Source: JAABRU01 sp041390465
GTDB taxonomy: Bacteria; Desulfobacterota; Desulfobacteria; Desulfobacterales; Desulfococcaceae
Direction of reading: 5' to 3'
Assembly (NCBI GenBank): GCA_041390465.1
Contig: JAWKPW010000013.1
Location: forward strand, 1-64,000
Length of the DNA: 64,000 nucleotides
Below, piece by piece: positions 35,053 through 44,182 of this stretch (its first letter is position 1; every line of letters begins with the position of its first letter). The position numbers and the translations under genes are program-made. The notes beneath the pieces were generated by a model. That model had not been told where the DNA came from. It did no database searches and saw only the letters and a list, made by a program, of their open reading frames with translations.

Positions 35053-36303
35053 TTATTCGGCAAGAGGTTTGAAGATGAGGGTGTAAAGATTGTCTTTTTT
35101 GAAAAAAACCTGTTCAACGCCGTATTTCTTCCGGGGATCAAGGTCAACCACCACCCGCACTTTGGGACGGGAACCTTTGTGAATGCCCAGACGTATGGTA
35201 CGAATCAGCTTTCCGTTTACAGGAATGATTTTGTCAATGCCCTCAGCCAGTGAAACTTCATAAAAATCGCACACCACCGGGGGGACTTCCTCATCCAGAG
35301 GAAAGGTTTCATCCGGAGGATGAAAACCGTTCAGCGCGATAATGACTTTTTCTGCTTCATCTGAATCTGTTTCAAAGCGGATTGCACTGATGACAGGAGG
35401 AGAGATGCCTGTGGCAGAAGGAAGTCTGGAAAAATGAAGATGATGCGCCCACCCGCTTTTTCCTTCTTTGTTTTCAATGCGGAACCAGTCCTCTTTTATC
35501 TCGGTGACACTGACAGTCTCTCCCTTTTTGACCCGGAAAAGCACATCGGATTCAAAAGAAGGCAGTTCCCTGATCCGTGCCAGTTCAATTTTGGTAACAG
35601 CCTGAAACGGCTGTATCCCCTCCGCTTCTTTGGCTTCCCGGGGCTGCGAGGCAGTTTCAGATGGAAGCAGGCGGAAAAGGGAATGAAAGGCCCATCCGGT
35701 TCTGCCATCCTGGGAGCGGATCTGATACCAGTTCTTTTCCTGTGTGATGACATCCACTTTTTCCCCTTTCCGCAGTCCGAAACGGATATCAGAGGAAAGT
35801 GACGGTTTTTCTCTGACCCGGGCTGAAGGTATTCTTACCAAAGCCTGAAACAGAAGATCTTTTTCTGCAGGGACCTGTCCGGACGGACTTTCTGCAACTT
35901 CTTCTGCTGCCTCCCGCGGCACTGCCCCGGTTTCTGCTTCCTCATCCTGTGCTTCCTTTGCTGGAAGTTCATGGAACAGACTTTCATGCACCCATCCCAG
36001 ACGCTGATCCGGCAGTTTGGCAATGAACCATTCCCCTTCCCTGCCGATGAGCACAATCCGGTCTCCTTTTTTCAGGGTATCAACGACAGATGCGCTTTCC
36101 GCGGGTCGGATATGCATATTTCCCACAGGAACCATGACTGTCGCCTCGGAAAAATTCTGATCCAGAGGAGCAGCCGGAAGTCCGCATGGGAAAGCTGCAC
36201 TCAGAACAAGGAGGATAAGACCTGCATGCATCGCACTTGGAAAGCGCTTGGAGGCTTTCCTTGCGACATTTCCGGCTGTCTGAAGACAACAAGTTGTTTT
36301 CAT
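35053..36303 (-). CDS. Secreted protein with three SH3b domains and an AMIN-like C-terminus
   Basis: About 416 residues. After a signal peptide (hydrophobic LILLVLSAAFPCGLPAAP) come three bacterial SH3 domains, each with the N-x-R-x-x-P-S/x-W-x-x-V pattern: MHIRPAESASVVDTLKKGD, ARVREKPSLSSDIRFGLRKG and ARIRELPSFESDVLFRVKKG, each ending GW-H-SLF or GWAHHLHF. The last ~110 residues (VISAIRFETDSDEAEKVIIA and RPKVRVVVDLDPRKKYGVEQ) resemble AMIN domains that bind peptidoglycan or septal partners. The protein is therefore probably a periplasmic wall-binding adaptor. The ATG at 36303 has AGGAG upstream at 10 bases. No operon partner is evident. Confidence 0.8.
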   Translation of the reverse strand: MKTTCCLQTAGNVARKASKRFPSAMHAGLILLVLSAAFPCGLPAAPLDQNFSEATVMVPVGNMHIRPAESASVVDTLKKGDRIVLIGREGEWFIAKLPDQRLGWVHESLFHELPAKEAQDEEAETGAVPREAAEEVAESPSGQVPAEKDLLFQALVRIPSARVREKPSLSSDIRFGLRKGEKVDVITQEKNWYQIRSQDGRTGWAFHSLFRLLPSETASQPREAKEAEGIQPFQAVTKIELARIRELPSFESDVLFRVKKGETVSVTEIKEDWFRIENKEGKSGWAHHLHFSRLPSATGISPPVISAIRFETDSDEAEKVIIALNGFHPPDETFPLDEEVPPVVCDFYEVSLAEGIDKIIPVNGKLIRTIRLGIHKGSRPKVRVVVDLDPRKKYGVEQVFFKKDNLYTLIFKPLAE

Positions 36304-36391
36304 GGCAATTTTTCTCCTGTATCTGTCAGGTTGGCTCGTTTCTGCCGGCAAAGGCGGATAATCGGACAGTCTTGCGGAAAAAAAATCTGCT

Positions 36392-36754
36392 TCACTGTTT
36401 CAGGTTTGCGGATTTGGATGTTTCTGTTTTTTTCATTCTGTCCATGTTCAGTGTGGATTTCGGTTCCACAATCAGCAGATGAACATCCTGGGCAGCAACA
36501 AGTCTGTGGCCGCAGCCGCTGGGAACAATGAACAGATCCCCTTCGTTGAGCACAACGGTCTCATTCTGAAATTCAATGGTCAACTGCCCTTTCAGGACCA
36601 GATACAGCTCATCTTCGGTTTCATGCTGATGCCAGTCAAACTCCCCTTTCATCTTTGTGAGTTTGACAGACTGGTTGTTGAAATCGCTGACGAGTTTTGA
36701 CTGCCAGTATTTGTCAAAACTGCGGAGTTTTTCCGATATGTTGATTTTTTCCAT
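36392..36754 (-). CDS. Cupin-domain protein
   Basis: A single-cupin protein of 120 residues. The metal-binding pattern HQHETEDELYLVLKG (HxHxxxxE type) and the second motif GDLFIVPSGCGHRLVA are both present. The N-terminus MEKINISEKLRSFDKYWQ is amphipathic. GGAGG lies 5-6 bases before the ATG. Proteins of this form are small metal-dependent enzymes or ligand binders; the substrate cannot be told. It stands alone between the SH3b gene and the corrinoid-fold gene. Confidence 0.87.
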   Translation of the reverse strand: MEKINISEKLRSFDKYWQSKLVSDFNNQSVKLTKMKGEFDWHQHETEDELYLVLKGQLTIEFQNETVVLNEGDLFIVPSGCGHRLVAAQDVHLLIVEPKSTLNMDRMKKTETSKSANLKQ

Positions 36755-36949
36755 TCTTCCTCCGGGTTTTCTGAATTCCGGCTCTGTGCCGATCCCTCAC
36801 GGTCACAACTGTGAACGGCAGGAATGCATCATTGCCAAATAATTCCTTGAATATCAAAAATATTGATACACAATGCAGTGAAAATGGTCAAGTCCCATTT
36901 TTGGACAACAATAAGGAAAAATATTGTTTATGCAGGAAAATCAGATGGA

Positions 36950-37465
36950 TCAGAATTTGCGCCATGCAAGAAGGCAGGCCATGAATTCCGCAGCATCCTT
37001 TGCCGTGACATCAATTCCGCAGCGCCGGGCAAATTCCGGGTCCGCACGGAACAGAGGTCCCCCCGCCACAATGCGCGTTTTTGCCGGGATTTTCCCGCGA
37101 ATCATTGACAGAGCCTCCTCTGTATCAAACTGCAGAACTGTCATGCCCAAAATATCCGGTTCAACTCTCAGACATTCTTCCACAATGAATTCCGGGGTGC
37201 AGAGAAGCCCGGCATGATGCACCCGGACACCGGCAGCCTCGGCCCACAGCCGAATGACCTCCAGTCCATGCCCCCATCCGTCATCCAAAGTGGCGGTGAG
37301 CATAAAAGGCGGTTTGTCCCAGAGTCCGGATATCCCATTATCTTCTTTCCATTTCAGCAGGTTATGTCCAGCATCCATGAAACATGTGCGGGAAGGATGC
37401 GCAGTCTGCCGCAGAATCTCCAGAGCCTCATGGATTTTTGTGCGCAAGCGTTCTGAATCGGACAA
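36950..37465 (-). CDS. B12-binding-fold protein lacking the corrinoid histidine
   Basis: A 171-residue protein whose region from FMLTATLDDGWGHGLEV to the end matches the Rossmann-like B12-binding fold of methionine synthase and corrinoid proteins. It has the Ser/Thr segment ILGMTVLQFDTEEAL and the glycine pair IVAGGPLFR. The signature DxHxxG is replaced by DGWGHG, so the lower cobalt ligand His is missing and base-off B12 binding is doubtful. The start is TTG, with AAGGA upstream. It stands alone; it could be a degenerate corrinoid sensor or binder. Confidence 0.7.
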   Translation of the reverse strand: MSDSERLRTKIHEALEILRQTAHPSRTCFMDAGHNLLKWKEDNGISGLWDKPPFMLTATLDDGWGHGLEVIRLWAEAAGVRVHHAGLLCTPEFIVEECLRVEPDILGMTVLQFDTEEALSMIRGKIPAKTRIVAGGPLFRADPEFARRCGIDVTAKDAAEFMACLLAWRKF

Positions 37466-37505
37466 TGCGGATACGTCCTTGCATTATAAAATTTTTTGTT
37501 TTTTC

Positions 37506-37537
37506 AGGAACCGGATCCGTGCAAAAATCCGGTTCCT
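37506..37537. repeat. Hairpin downstream of the universal stress gene, degenerate family A
   Basis: AGGAACCGGAT (37506-37516) pairs perfectly with ATCCGGTTCCT (37527-37537) around a 10-base loop. It shares the ACCGGAT/ATCCGGT core of family A but lacks its long A/T runs. Confidence 0.6.
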
Positions 37538-37572
37538 CATTTAAGCAGCGGAATGCTTGAACCGAAACAGTT

Positions 37573-38031
37573 TTACTGCTCTTTGTCTTCAGGTCTTTTT
37601 CGTACAATGAGAACAGAGCACGGGGCTTTGTGCGCGACCCGGTTTGCCACGCTTCCGAAAACCACCAGCCCCACGCCGGTAAGTCCGTAGGAACCCATAA
37701 CTGCGAGATCCGCTTTCTTTTCTTCCAGATATTTCAATAGTTCCGTGGACACATGGCCGTCAAGCACCACGAATTCATGGTCAATGTGTTTTCCGATGCG
37801 CAAACCGTATTCCTGATGCATCTGAGATTCCACCTTTGTGACAAAGGACTGAATCGGCTCATAGGGAGACACCCAGTCCGTATCTGTCAGCAGGGGATTG
37901 ACCACAGGCGGCAGCACGTGAACGATAAAGAGTTTTGCATGAAATTTTTCCGCCATTTCCAGTGCCGCAGCAAAGGCATCCTCGGCATTTTCGGAAAAAT
38001 CGGTACAGTAAACAATTTTTTTGATTGACAT
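37573..38031 (-). CDS. Universal stress protein, UspA family
   Basis: A 152-residue cytoplasmic UspA-fold protein. It begins KKIVYCTDFSENAEDAFAAA and has the ATP-binding pattern G-2x-G-9x-G-S in MGSYGLTGVGLVVFGSVANR, so it is of the nucleotide-binding type. It ends with APCSVLIVRKRP. Such proteins respond to starvation or redox stress. It is followed by a GGAACCGGAT/ATCCGGTTCC hairpin (37506-37537) and preceded by the CBS gene upstream on the same strand, separated by another hairpin. Confidence 0.92.
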   Translation of the reverse strand: MSIKKIVYCTDFSENAEDAFAAALEMAEKFHAKLFIVHVLPPVVNPLLTDTDWVSPYEPIQSFVTKVESQMHQEYGLRIGKHIDHEFVVLDGHVSTELLKYLEEKKADLAVMGSYGLTGVGLVVFGSVANRVAHKAPCSVLIVRKRPEDKEQ

Positions 38032-38067
38032 ATCTGAACCTCCTTCCGGTAAAAACGGTTATCAGTT

Positions 38068-38118
38068 TTCAGTTTTCAGGTGTCAGAAAATAAGGAAACG
38101 GAACACTGAAACCTGAAA
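38068..38118. repeat. Inverted repeat between CBS and universal stress genes
   Basis: GTTTTCAGGTGTCAG and CTGAAACCTGAAAAC are imperfect inverted arms around an A+T-rich loop; a direct TCAGTTTTCAGTTTTCAG run precedes them. It lies between two minus-strand genes and may act as terminator for the CBS gene, although no U-run is present. Confidence 0.5.
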
Positions 38119-38131
38119 ACACAGCATTTTC

Positions 38132-38602
38132 TCAGTGATTCTCCTGACCGGCTCCGCTTAACAGGGTGCGAAGCACATCCTCTTTGCCCAGGATTCCCAC
38201 CAGTTTTCCGTCTTTGACCACCGGAAGGGTGTGGAAATTCCTGTCCACCATAAGTGCTGCCACGCCGTTGATGCCTGTTTCCGGTGTCACCGTTACCGGA
38301 TCCGCTGTCATGGCGTGAGCCACCGTGGTGGCAGCAACTTTCTGCACCTGTTTTTCCAACTGCTTCATGGACGTCAGGGGAATAAATCCGTCCAGAAAAG
38401 TGAAAAAAGAGGGCAGAGGGAGTTTTTTCTGCTGGGCTATCAGATCGCTCTGACACAGGATTCCCCTGAGATTTCCTTCCTGATCCACAACCGGAAGTCC
38501 GTTAATCCGCTTTTCCAGCAAAATTTTTGTGGCTTTGCTGATTTCCGTTTCCGGCAAAACCGTAATCACATCTGTTGTCATAATATCTTTGACAGTAAGC
38601 AT
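38132..38602 (-). CDS. CBS-domain pair protein
   Basis: A 156-residue protein made of two CBS domains, adenosyl-ligand-sensing modules. The first starts VKDIMTTDVITVLPETEI and has RINGLPVVDQEGNLRGIL; the second has HAMTADPVTVTPETGINGV and DRNFHTLPVVKDGKLVGILG. A middle segment (PSFFTFLDGFIPLTSMKQLE) of about 35 residues is inserted within the first domain's end, as in a common subfamily. No effector domain is attached, so it is likely a stand-alone sensor. It is followed downstream by the universal stress gene and preceded by a GalT-family gene 25 bases upstream; they may share a transcript. Confidence 0.9.
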   Translation of the reverse strand: MLTVKDIMTTDVITVLPETEISKATKILLEKRINGLPVVDQEGNLRGILCQSDLIAQQKKLPLPSFFTFLDGFIPLTSMKQLEKQVQKVAATTVAHAMTADPVTVTPETGINGVAALMVDRNFHTLPVVKDGKLVGILGKEDVLRTLLSGAGQENH

Positions 38603-38627
38603 GGATGGCTGTCTCCCTGTGAATTTT

Positions 38628-39650
38628 TCAGAACTCCGGTTTCAGCATGGCATTGATATCTTCGGGCCGGGCCATGCACACACTTTCATTGAAAAGTTTC
38701 TGCCCCGCGCCCACATCCGGGGTTCCCAAAGCCTGATTGAAAAAGGTGCGGGGTGAAAAAACCAGATGCAGACGGGTGAAATCATCCCCCTTTGCACCCG
38801 GATAGAAATTCATGTTGAAGCTGTAGATGCCCATTCTGTCATAGGCCCGCATTGCGGCTGTCAGTCCTTTTGCAATATCCGAAAGATCCGCATCTGTGAG
38901 TTCTGTCATGGAAGCAATTCCCTCCACCACGCCCAGCACATCCCCGGCCACGCCCAAAGGGGCAAAACTGCTCAGCCATGTGATTCTTCCGGTTTTTGCC
39001 AGAAAGCGCTCGCCCTTTTCTGATTCGGCCTTCACCAGATCATCCCAGTAACAGGTTTTGTTTTTTTCTTTGTAAATTCTTGCCGCCTCCAGTTCCTGGC
39101 GCAGCAGATTGGGCGCATCCGAGGAGGAGAAAACCTGCAGATGGGGATGGATGATGGAACTGCCGGACGGCGGCATATAGTTCCAGTTGATCATGTGATA
39201 CACAGCTTCCGGATGTCTGATTTTTTCAAGAATCTCAAAGAAATCAATCACCATGCCAAAGGCATCGGCAATGCGTGCGGGTTGGATTTCCGTCATGGGG
39301 ACATAATGCCTGCTCCCCATGACAGCCACGGAACTGAGGCTGTCATAGGGCGCAATATTGGGAAACAGGACCATGTCATCGCGTGTCATGCGTCCTTCCG
39401 GGAGGATTTCCTCGGGGAAAAGCGGGGTGATTTTCATGATTTTTTCCGGACAGAAGGGGCAGAAATCCTGTGTGCTGCCCACAATTTTCTCAAAATCCGG
39501 CTTTTCCCATTTCAGTTTCATAAAATGGCAGATGCGGGAGGTTCTGCCGGTCAGCGGATCCTGACGGATTTCGCTGGCAATGCTTCTGCGCTCATTGTCT
39601 TTGAGCGGATTGCGGATAACTGTTTCTTTTTTCACAATATGGAAGTGCAT
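38628..39650 (-). CDS. Galactose-1-phosphate uridylyltransferase family (HIT superfamily) protein
   Basis: A 340-residue nucleotidyltransferase-fold protein. It has a zinc-type CPFCPEKI motif, and the nucleophile motif HPHLQ in SSIIHPHLQVFSSS (GalT has HPHGQ). A late YSFNMNFYPGAKGDDFTRLH is typical of the fold. The ATG at 39650 follows AAGGAG; an ATG 60 bases earlier overlaps the amidase stop. Classical GalT swaps UMP between UDP-glucose and galactose-1-phosphate, but this branch often has unknown nucleotide-sugar substrates. No galactose genes are nearby, so the reaction is left open. Confidence 0.8.
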   Translation of the reverse strand: MHFHIVKKETVIRNPLKDNERRSIASEIRQDPLTGRTSRICHFMKLKWEKPDFEKIVGSTQDFCPFCPEKIMKITPLFPEEILPEGRMTRDDMVLFPNIAPYDSLSSVAVMGSRHYVPMTEIQPARIADAFGMVIDFFEILEKIRHPEAVYHMINWNYMPPSGSSIIHPHLQVFSSSDAPNLLRQELEAARIYKEKNKTCYWDDLVKAESEKGERFLAKTGRITWLSSFAPLGVAGDVLGVVEGIASMTELTDADLSDIAKGLTAAMRAYDRMGIYSFNMNFYPGAKGDDFTRLHLVFSPRTFFNQALGTPDVGAGQKLFNESVCMARPEDINAMLKPEF

Positions 39651-39678
39651 GGTCTTCTCCTTGCCTGATTTGCTTTGT

Positions 39679-41772
39679 TCAGCTTTTCCCTTTCCTTCGA
39701 TCCGGAGCATTCATGAAAGCGGTGGGGCTGTTTTCCGTAACATATTTCACAATTCCCTTGACGATGGCATTGCACAGATGGTCCTGATATGCGGCTGTGG
39801 TAAGTCGCTCACATTCCCTTTTGTTGCTGATAAAGGAGGTTTCCACCAGAATGGAAGGCATCTGCGCACCGAGAAGCACGTAAAAGGGAGCCTGCTTGAC
39901 GCCCTTGTTTTTGATATTGCTGAAATGGGGTCTCAGTGCATTGCACATGGATTTCTGCACGTGGGCTGCGAGCTTGCTGGATTCATTGATTTTGGCGTTT
40001 TTCATCAAATCTGTCAGGATTGTCTGCAGATCACTGATATTTTTCCGTGAAGTGGCATTTTCACGCGCGGCCACCAGAATGGCGTCCTCATCGGTGGCAA
40101 GGTTGAGAAAATAGGTTTCAATCCCGTAAGCGCCCCGGTTTTTGGACGCGTTGCAGTGGATGGAGACAAACAGATCCGCATTTTTGGTGTTGGCAATGGC
40201 CGTGCGTTCCTCCAAAGTCAGATAGCGATCCGTGGAGCGGGTCATAATCACTTCACAGCCCAGTTCTCTGCGGATTTTCTCCGCAAGCCGCAGGGAAAGT
40301 TGCAGCACCACATCTTTTTCATACACACCTTTCTGAAATCCGGGAGCGCCCACATCATGGCCGCCATGTCCCGGATCAATGACAATCCGGCGCACGCCCA
40401 AAGCCAGTTGTCTGGCCAGATCATGGGGTGTAATTTTGGGTCCCTCTTCCAGTGCAGCGTAATAGGGGGGCGGAGAGGCCGGTTCAGACTGGCGAGGCGG
40501 CGGGTCAGTCCGGACAGGGGAAGTCTGGGGAGACTCCGATGTCTGACGGGATTCCGCTGCCTGACGGAATTCTGTCCACAGAGGGCCGGACCACTGCGGA
40601 TTGGACTGGCGGGATTCAGTCCATTGATAGGCGGCTGAGGCAGTCTGACGGGATTCTGAAGCAGGAGCCGCCTGCCGGGGATTTGCCGCAGTGATGCTGG
40701 CATCCTGTCCCCATATGTCAATAATGGTGCGGAAGGGATTTTTCAGGGAAAATATCTTGTAAGATTTGAAAGATTTAATGTCAATGACCACCCGGACAGT
40801 ATTGGTGGTGTACTGGGCGGCACGGGCCCCCCGCAGCAGGTCGTCATCAATGGGAATGGCCTTCTGAATATCGTTCCCCAACAGGCTGTTATGAAAATCA
40901 ATATAAAGCCGCTGGGGGATATTCGCTGAGGAGGGCAGCAGTTCATGGGTGAAATCCGTGTCCCTGTCCCCGTCCACCACAATCCGGGTGTAATTGGGAT
41001 TGGACCAGAAACGCAGCCCGTTGACCACAGTGGGCTTGGCGGAATAGAGTTTTACCTCCTGTTTTGCCATGACAGGGATTGGTTCTTCCACTGTTTTCTG
41101 CGAAAAAAAGGATTTTCTTTCAAAAGAGGAAGCGTTGGATGAAGAAGCCTGCTGCCGCAGCAATTGGGCAATTTCGTCTTCTGCCGGTATCTGGGCGGCC
41201 AGGGATCTGTAAGCAGCTTTGGATGTCTTGAACATCTGCTTTCTGGCTTTGAACGGAACATTTTTGGGAGCCGCTTCCGTATCTTCTGTTTCTCTGACAG
41301 CTTTTTTCTTTTCAGTTTTGGCAGTTACATGGGGAATCCTGTCCGGGGCATGCGCAGTGCTTCCATTCTTTTCTTCCGGAAATCTGCGGAGCAAATCCTC
41401 CGCATTTTTTCGGTAACTGCTGTCCGGAAAGCGGCTGACCATCTGCCTGAGCTTATCCAGCCCCTCCTGCCGGTCAGAACTTTTTTCGGATCGCCTGTAC
41501 AGATCCAGCCGGAGCTTGCCGCTCATATACAGACTGGCCGGGGCAAAAGCACCGGATGGATCAGCGTTGTAAACAGCGTCATACTTTCCGATGCACGCAA
41601 CCCACTGATCCCGGTATTTTGTCCGGCCTGTGTTATTGACAAAATTCCTGTAATGGGCTTCTGCTTTGGCATACTGCTGTTCTGCACCGGCAGCATGCAG
41701 GAGGGAAGCAAATTCTGCAAGCAGAAAAGGAACAAGCAGAAACATACATACTGTCAGATTTTTTTTGCACAT
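39679..41772 (-). CDS. N-acetylmuramoyl-L-alanine amidase with AMIN domain
   Basis: A zinc amidase of about 697 residues that cleaves the MurNAc-L-Ala bond during daughter-cell separation. After the signal peptide (LTVCMFLLVPFLLAEFASLL) comes a tetratricopeptide-like region, then an AMIN domain (~residues 240-360; TRIVVDGDRDTDFTHELLPS). A Gln/Ser/Pro-rich linker follows, then a C-terminal amidase_3 domain of about 220 residues with RIVIDPGHGGHDVGAPG (zinc His), a Glu in YEKDVVLQ, and SIHCNASKNRGAYGIETYFL (zinc His), ending PSILVETSFISNKRE. The start is taken at 41772, with AAGAGAG 6 bases upstream; ATG 41778 is an alternative. Confidence 0.92.
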   Translation of the reverse strand: MCKKNLTVCMFLLVPFLLAEFASLLHAAGAEQQYAKAEAHYRNFVNNTGRTKYRDQWVACIGKYDAVYNADPSGAFAPASLYMSGKLRLDLYRRSEKSSDRQEGLDKLRQMVSRFPDSSYRKNAEDLLRRFPEEKNGSTAHAPDRIPHVTAKTEKKKAVRETEDTEAAPKNVPFKARKQMFKTSKAAYRSLAAQIPAEDEIAQLLRQQASSSNASSFERKSFFSQKTVEEPIPVMAKQEVKLYSAKPTVVNGLRFWSNPNYTRIVVDGDRDTDFTHELLPSSANIPQRLYIDFHNSLLGNDIQKAIPIDDDLLRGARAAQYTTNTVRVVIDIKSFKSYKIFSLKNPFRTIIDIWGQDASITAANPRQAAPASESRQTASAAYQWTESRQSNPQWSGPLWTEFRQAAESRQTSESPQTSPVRTDPPPRQSEPASPPPYYAALEEGPKITPHDLARQLALGVRRIVIDPGHGGHDVGAPGFQKGVYEKDVVLQLSLRLAEKIRRELGCEVIMTRSTDRYLTLEERTAIANTKNADLFVSIHCNASKNRGAYGIETYFLNLATDEDAILVAARENATSRKNISDLQTILTDLMKNAKINESSKLAAHVQKSMCNALRPHFSNIKNKGVKQAPFYVLLGAQMPSILVETSFISNKRECERLTTAAYQDHLCNAIVKGIVKYVTENSPTAFMNAPDRRKGKS

Positions 41773-42049
41773 AGTCATCTCTCTTTTTTGCCGATTATCT
41801 GTCACAGATTTGTCATAAACTCACACAGCAACCGGGCCGACAAAAGTCCCCGCCCCATAGCGTTTGAGAGGAATCAGATACCATTTCTGCTGTGTCATAA
41901 GGGGAATTTCTTTCATAAAAATTATTATAAAATAAATCAGCAACTGTTTCAAGTGTTTTATGACCGGTTCCCTTTTTGTCGATGCAGCCGCATTCTTTCC
42001 CCTGACAGATTCTTTCTGATTTCAGCACCGCCTATCTTTCTGTCATCTT

Positions 42050-42108
42050 ATACCGAATCTACATTGACATGATCCAATAAAAGTTTGTTTTCAGTGGGGA
42101 ATCAGTAT
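42050..42108. repeat. Dispersed ~60-bp palindrome, family B copy
   Basis: ATACCGAATCTACATTGA left arm, AAAAG centre, TTTCAGTGGGGAATCAGTAT right arm. It lies 70 bases left of the next copy. Between the two is an inverted pair AAAATCTGCG/CGCAGATTTT with nested TCTGCGGA/TCCGCAGA. Confidence 0.65.
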
Positions 42109-42180
42109 AAAAAATCTGCGGAAATCTGTGCAATCTGCGGACAGAAATCCGCAGACGAACGCAGATTTTGGATCAGTACA

Positions 42181-42240
42181 ATACCGAATCGCCATTGACC
42201 TGATCCAATATAAGGCATGTTTTCAATGGGGAATCAGCAT
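42181..42240. repeat. Dispersed ~60-bp palindrome, family B copy
   Basis: ATACCGAATCGCCATTGACC to TTCAATGGGGAATCAGCAT. It is the best preserved partner of the copy at 42050. The rest of this 900-base gap (41773-42673) between the amidase and the acyltransferase shows no gene; open frames at 42223-42836 lack a start context. Confidence 0.65.
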
Positions 42241-42673
42241 AACAGGTTTTGCCCCGCCTGCAAGACGGAAATCATGCTGAAAAAGAGGCAGATGCATATT
42301 TAAGGGAAGACTGCGGAAGGCAATTTGCGGAAAACAGGATACGGAAACGAATGACAGGATCGGGGGCCGGAGTCTGTGCGATCTGTCACTCTGATTTCCG
42401 AATCCGGACACCGAGCGGCAGGCAGAGAAGGCAGACAGACAAATTCTGTTGAAAAAACCGGCCGCACATTTCCCGTCCCGTCCGAAAAACACTTCTGTTT
42501 TTCGGAAGAGAAGAAAAGCATATCTGTGCCAATTCCTTGTTTTGCTTGGCAATTTTAATGTATCACTGCCCGTATGGAACTGCCGGGAAGCGAAATGTTT
42601 TTTGGGCTGTCACTCCTGTGCCTGTCTGTCCGGGGACGGATCTGCCCCCTGCCGTTTATTTCATCAGAATTTC

Positions 42674-43681
42674 TTACCGTTTCCCATCCTGAACCAAAAG
42701 GGAAGGAGCATTCTCCGGGAACAGAATCGTTTCCGGGAACGGAATGCGGAAAGGCGGAAGGTGCAGAGGTTCCGCAGCGATATGCGGCTCCGGCGATGCC
42801 AGCATTTTGCTGATGCAGGCATCTTTCTGCTCCCACAGGGCATTCACCCAGTTCTGAAAAGCCTCACGGAAGATTTCGTCATGGAAATAATCTCCCAGCA
42901 TTTCCTGCGTAATGGGCAGGGTTCTGACCTGCACCCGGATATCCTGCACTCTGCCGCACAGATAATCCCAGAAATTCTTCACTCCGCTTGGATAGGCTAT
43001 GGTCACATCAATGAAACTGTGCAGATGCTCTCCCATCGCTCCCAGAGTGAAGGCCAGCCCCCCGGCTCTGGGACACAGAAGATGTTTAAACGGAGACCGC
43101 TGTCTGCGGTGCTTTCCGGAGGTAAACCGGGTTCCCTCTGCGAAATTCATCACAGACACAGGCACAGTCTTGAATTTTTCGCAGGCTTTCTTTGTGGTTT
43201 CCATGTCCCTGCCTTTGAGATGCGGATTTTTTTTCAGAAATTCCCGTGAATACCGTTTCATAAAAGGAAAATCCAGAGCCCACCATGCCTGCCCCAGGAT
43301 TGGAATCCAGAACAGTTGCTCTTTGAGAAAAAATTTCAGAAAAGGGATTTTTCCGTGAAAAATTTTCTGCAGCACCAGAATGTCTGTCCAGGACTGATGA
43401 TTGGCCACCACCAGATACCATCCCACCGGTTTCAGATGTTCCGTGCCGGACACATGCCAGCGGATATTGCAGAAGATATTCTGGTTCATACTGTTGACCC
43501 AAACCCAGTTGGAAGCGCAGCCGTTGAGCACAATATCGAAGAATTTTCGCAACGGTTTGAAAGGAAGCAAAAATTTAAGTATGGCCGCAACAAAAATGGG
43601 AACAGCCCAGCATACGGTGTTGATAAAATAAAGGCACAAAAGAAATATCCCCCGTGCATTTGTGAAACATTTTTCCAGCAT
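42674..43681 (-). CDS. Lysophospholipid acyltransferase (PlsC/YihG-type)
   Basis: A 335-residue membrane-associated acyltransferase. The N-terminus has a hydrophobic segment (GIFLLCLYFINTVCWAVPIFV) and a second one. The catalytic HX4D motif is NHQSWTDILVLQ (His-Gln-Ser-Trp-Thr-Asp) and is followed by a block EGTR-like in NFAEGTRFTSGKH. The length and N-terminal membrane span fit the YihG-like group. It adds an acyl group to lysophosphatidic or related lysolipids in membrane synthesis. It has no operon partner; a long gap with promoter for feoAB lies on its other side. Confidence 0.85.
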   Translation of the reverse strand: MLEKCFTNARGIFLLCLYFINTVCWAVPIFVAAILKFLLPFKPLRKFFDIVLNGCASNWVWVNSMNQNIFCNIRWHVSGTEHLKPVGWYLVVANHQSWTDILVLQKIFHGKIPFLKFFLKEQLFWIPILGQAWWALDFPFMKRYSREFLKKNPHLKGRDMETTKKACEKFKTVPVSVMNFAEGTRFTSGKHRRQRSPFKHLLCPRAGGLAFTLGAMGEHLHSFIDVTIAYPSGVKNFWDYLCGRVQDIRVQVRTLPITQEMLGDYFHDEIFREAFQNWVNALWEQKDACISKMLASPEPHIAAEPLHLPPFRIPFPETILFPENAPSLLVQDGKR

Positions 43682-44086
43682 ACATCTCCTCCTGATTGGT
43701 GCATTGCATTGTCCGCCAAGGAATCAAATCGGCAGACAGGCCGGTCCGCTGTTTTCTGAACAGGTATAACTAATCCTGTATAAATGAGAATTGCAAGGCA
43801 GAAAGAAAAATATTACAATTGTTTTACATTTCAGGAACACCCAAAACATGCCTGTCAGGGATTATGCTGTCCGCGCTGCCTGAAAAAACAGATGCCCATC
43901 CCGGGAAATGCCGGAAGCATATCTCAGAGTTTGCCTGTTCGGTTCCACACGGCAAAGCTTTTGGGCATCCAATCCGTCCTGCAAAGCAGGGAACCTGTTT
44001 CGGCTCCGGAAATACGAAAAAAAAGAAAGATTTCCCTCTTGCCAAAACAGCATGTCCCATTATTTTTTAGTCATGACAAATTTTGT
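43682..44086. other. Intergenic region, no feature seen
   Basis: About 400 bases between the acyltransferase and the feo promoter. Open frames of 60-110 codons exist on both strands but have no ribosome-binding site and no recognisable product. Confidence 0.4.
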
Positions 44087-44114
44087 TTGACATTCCTTCC
44101 GAATGTGGTATAAG
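44087..44114 (+). promoter_or_regulatory. Sigma-70 type promoter of feoAB
   Basis: TTGACA (44087-44092) is followed after 16 bases by TATAAG (44109-44114), giving a leader of about 60 bases before feoA. The A+T-rich GACAAATTTTGTTTGAC around the -35 is a possible regulator-binding site, but no clear Fur box is seen. Confidence 0.7.
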
Positions 44115-44182
44115 GCTTTCCTTAAAATGTTCAAGCCAACGAAAAAAATTTTGACAAAAAGAAAAAAACAGGAGAGATACGT

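Noticed and set aside
42449..43249. 266-codon plus-strand open frame
   Set aside because: Mostly antisense to the acyltransferase, which has the HX4D motif; the upstream part is low-complexity spacer.
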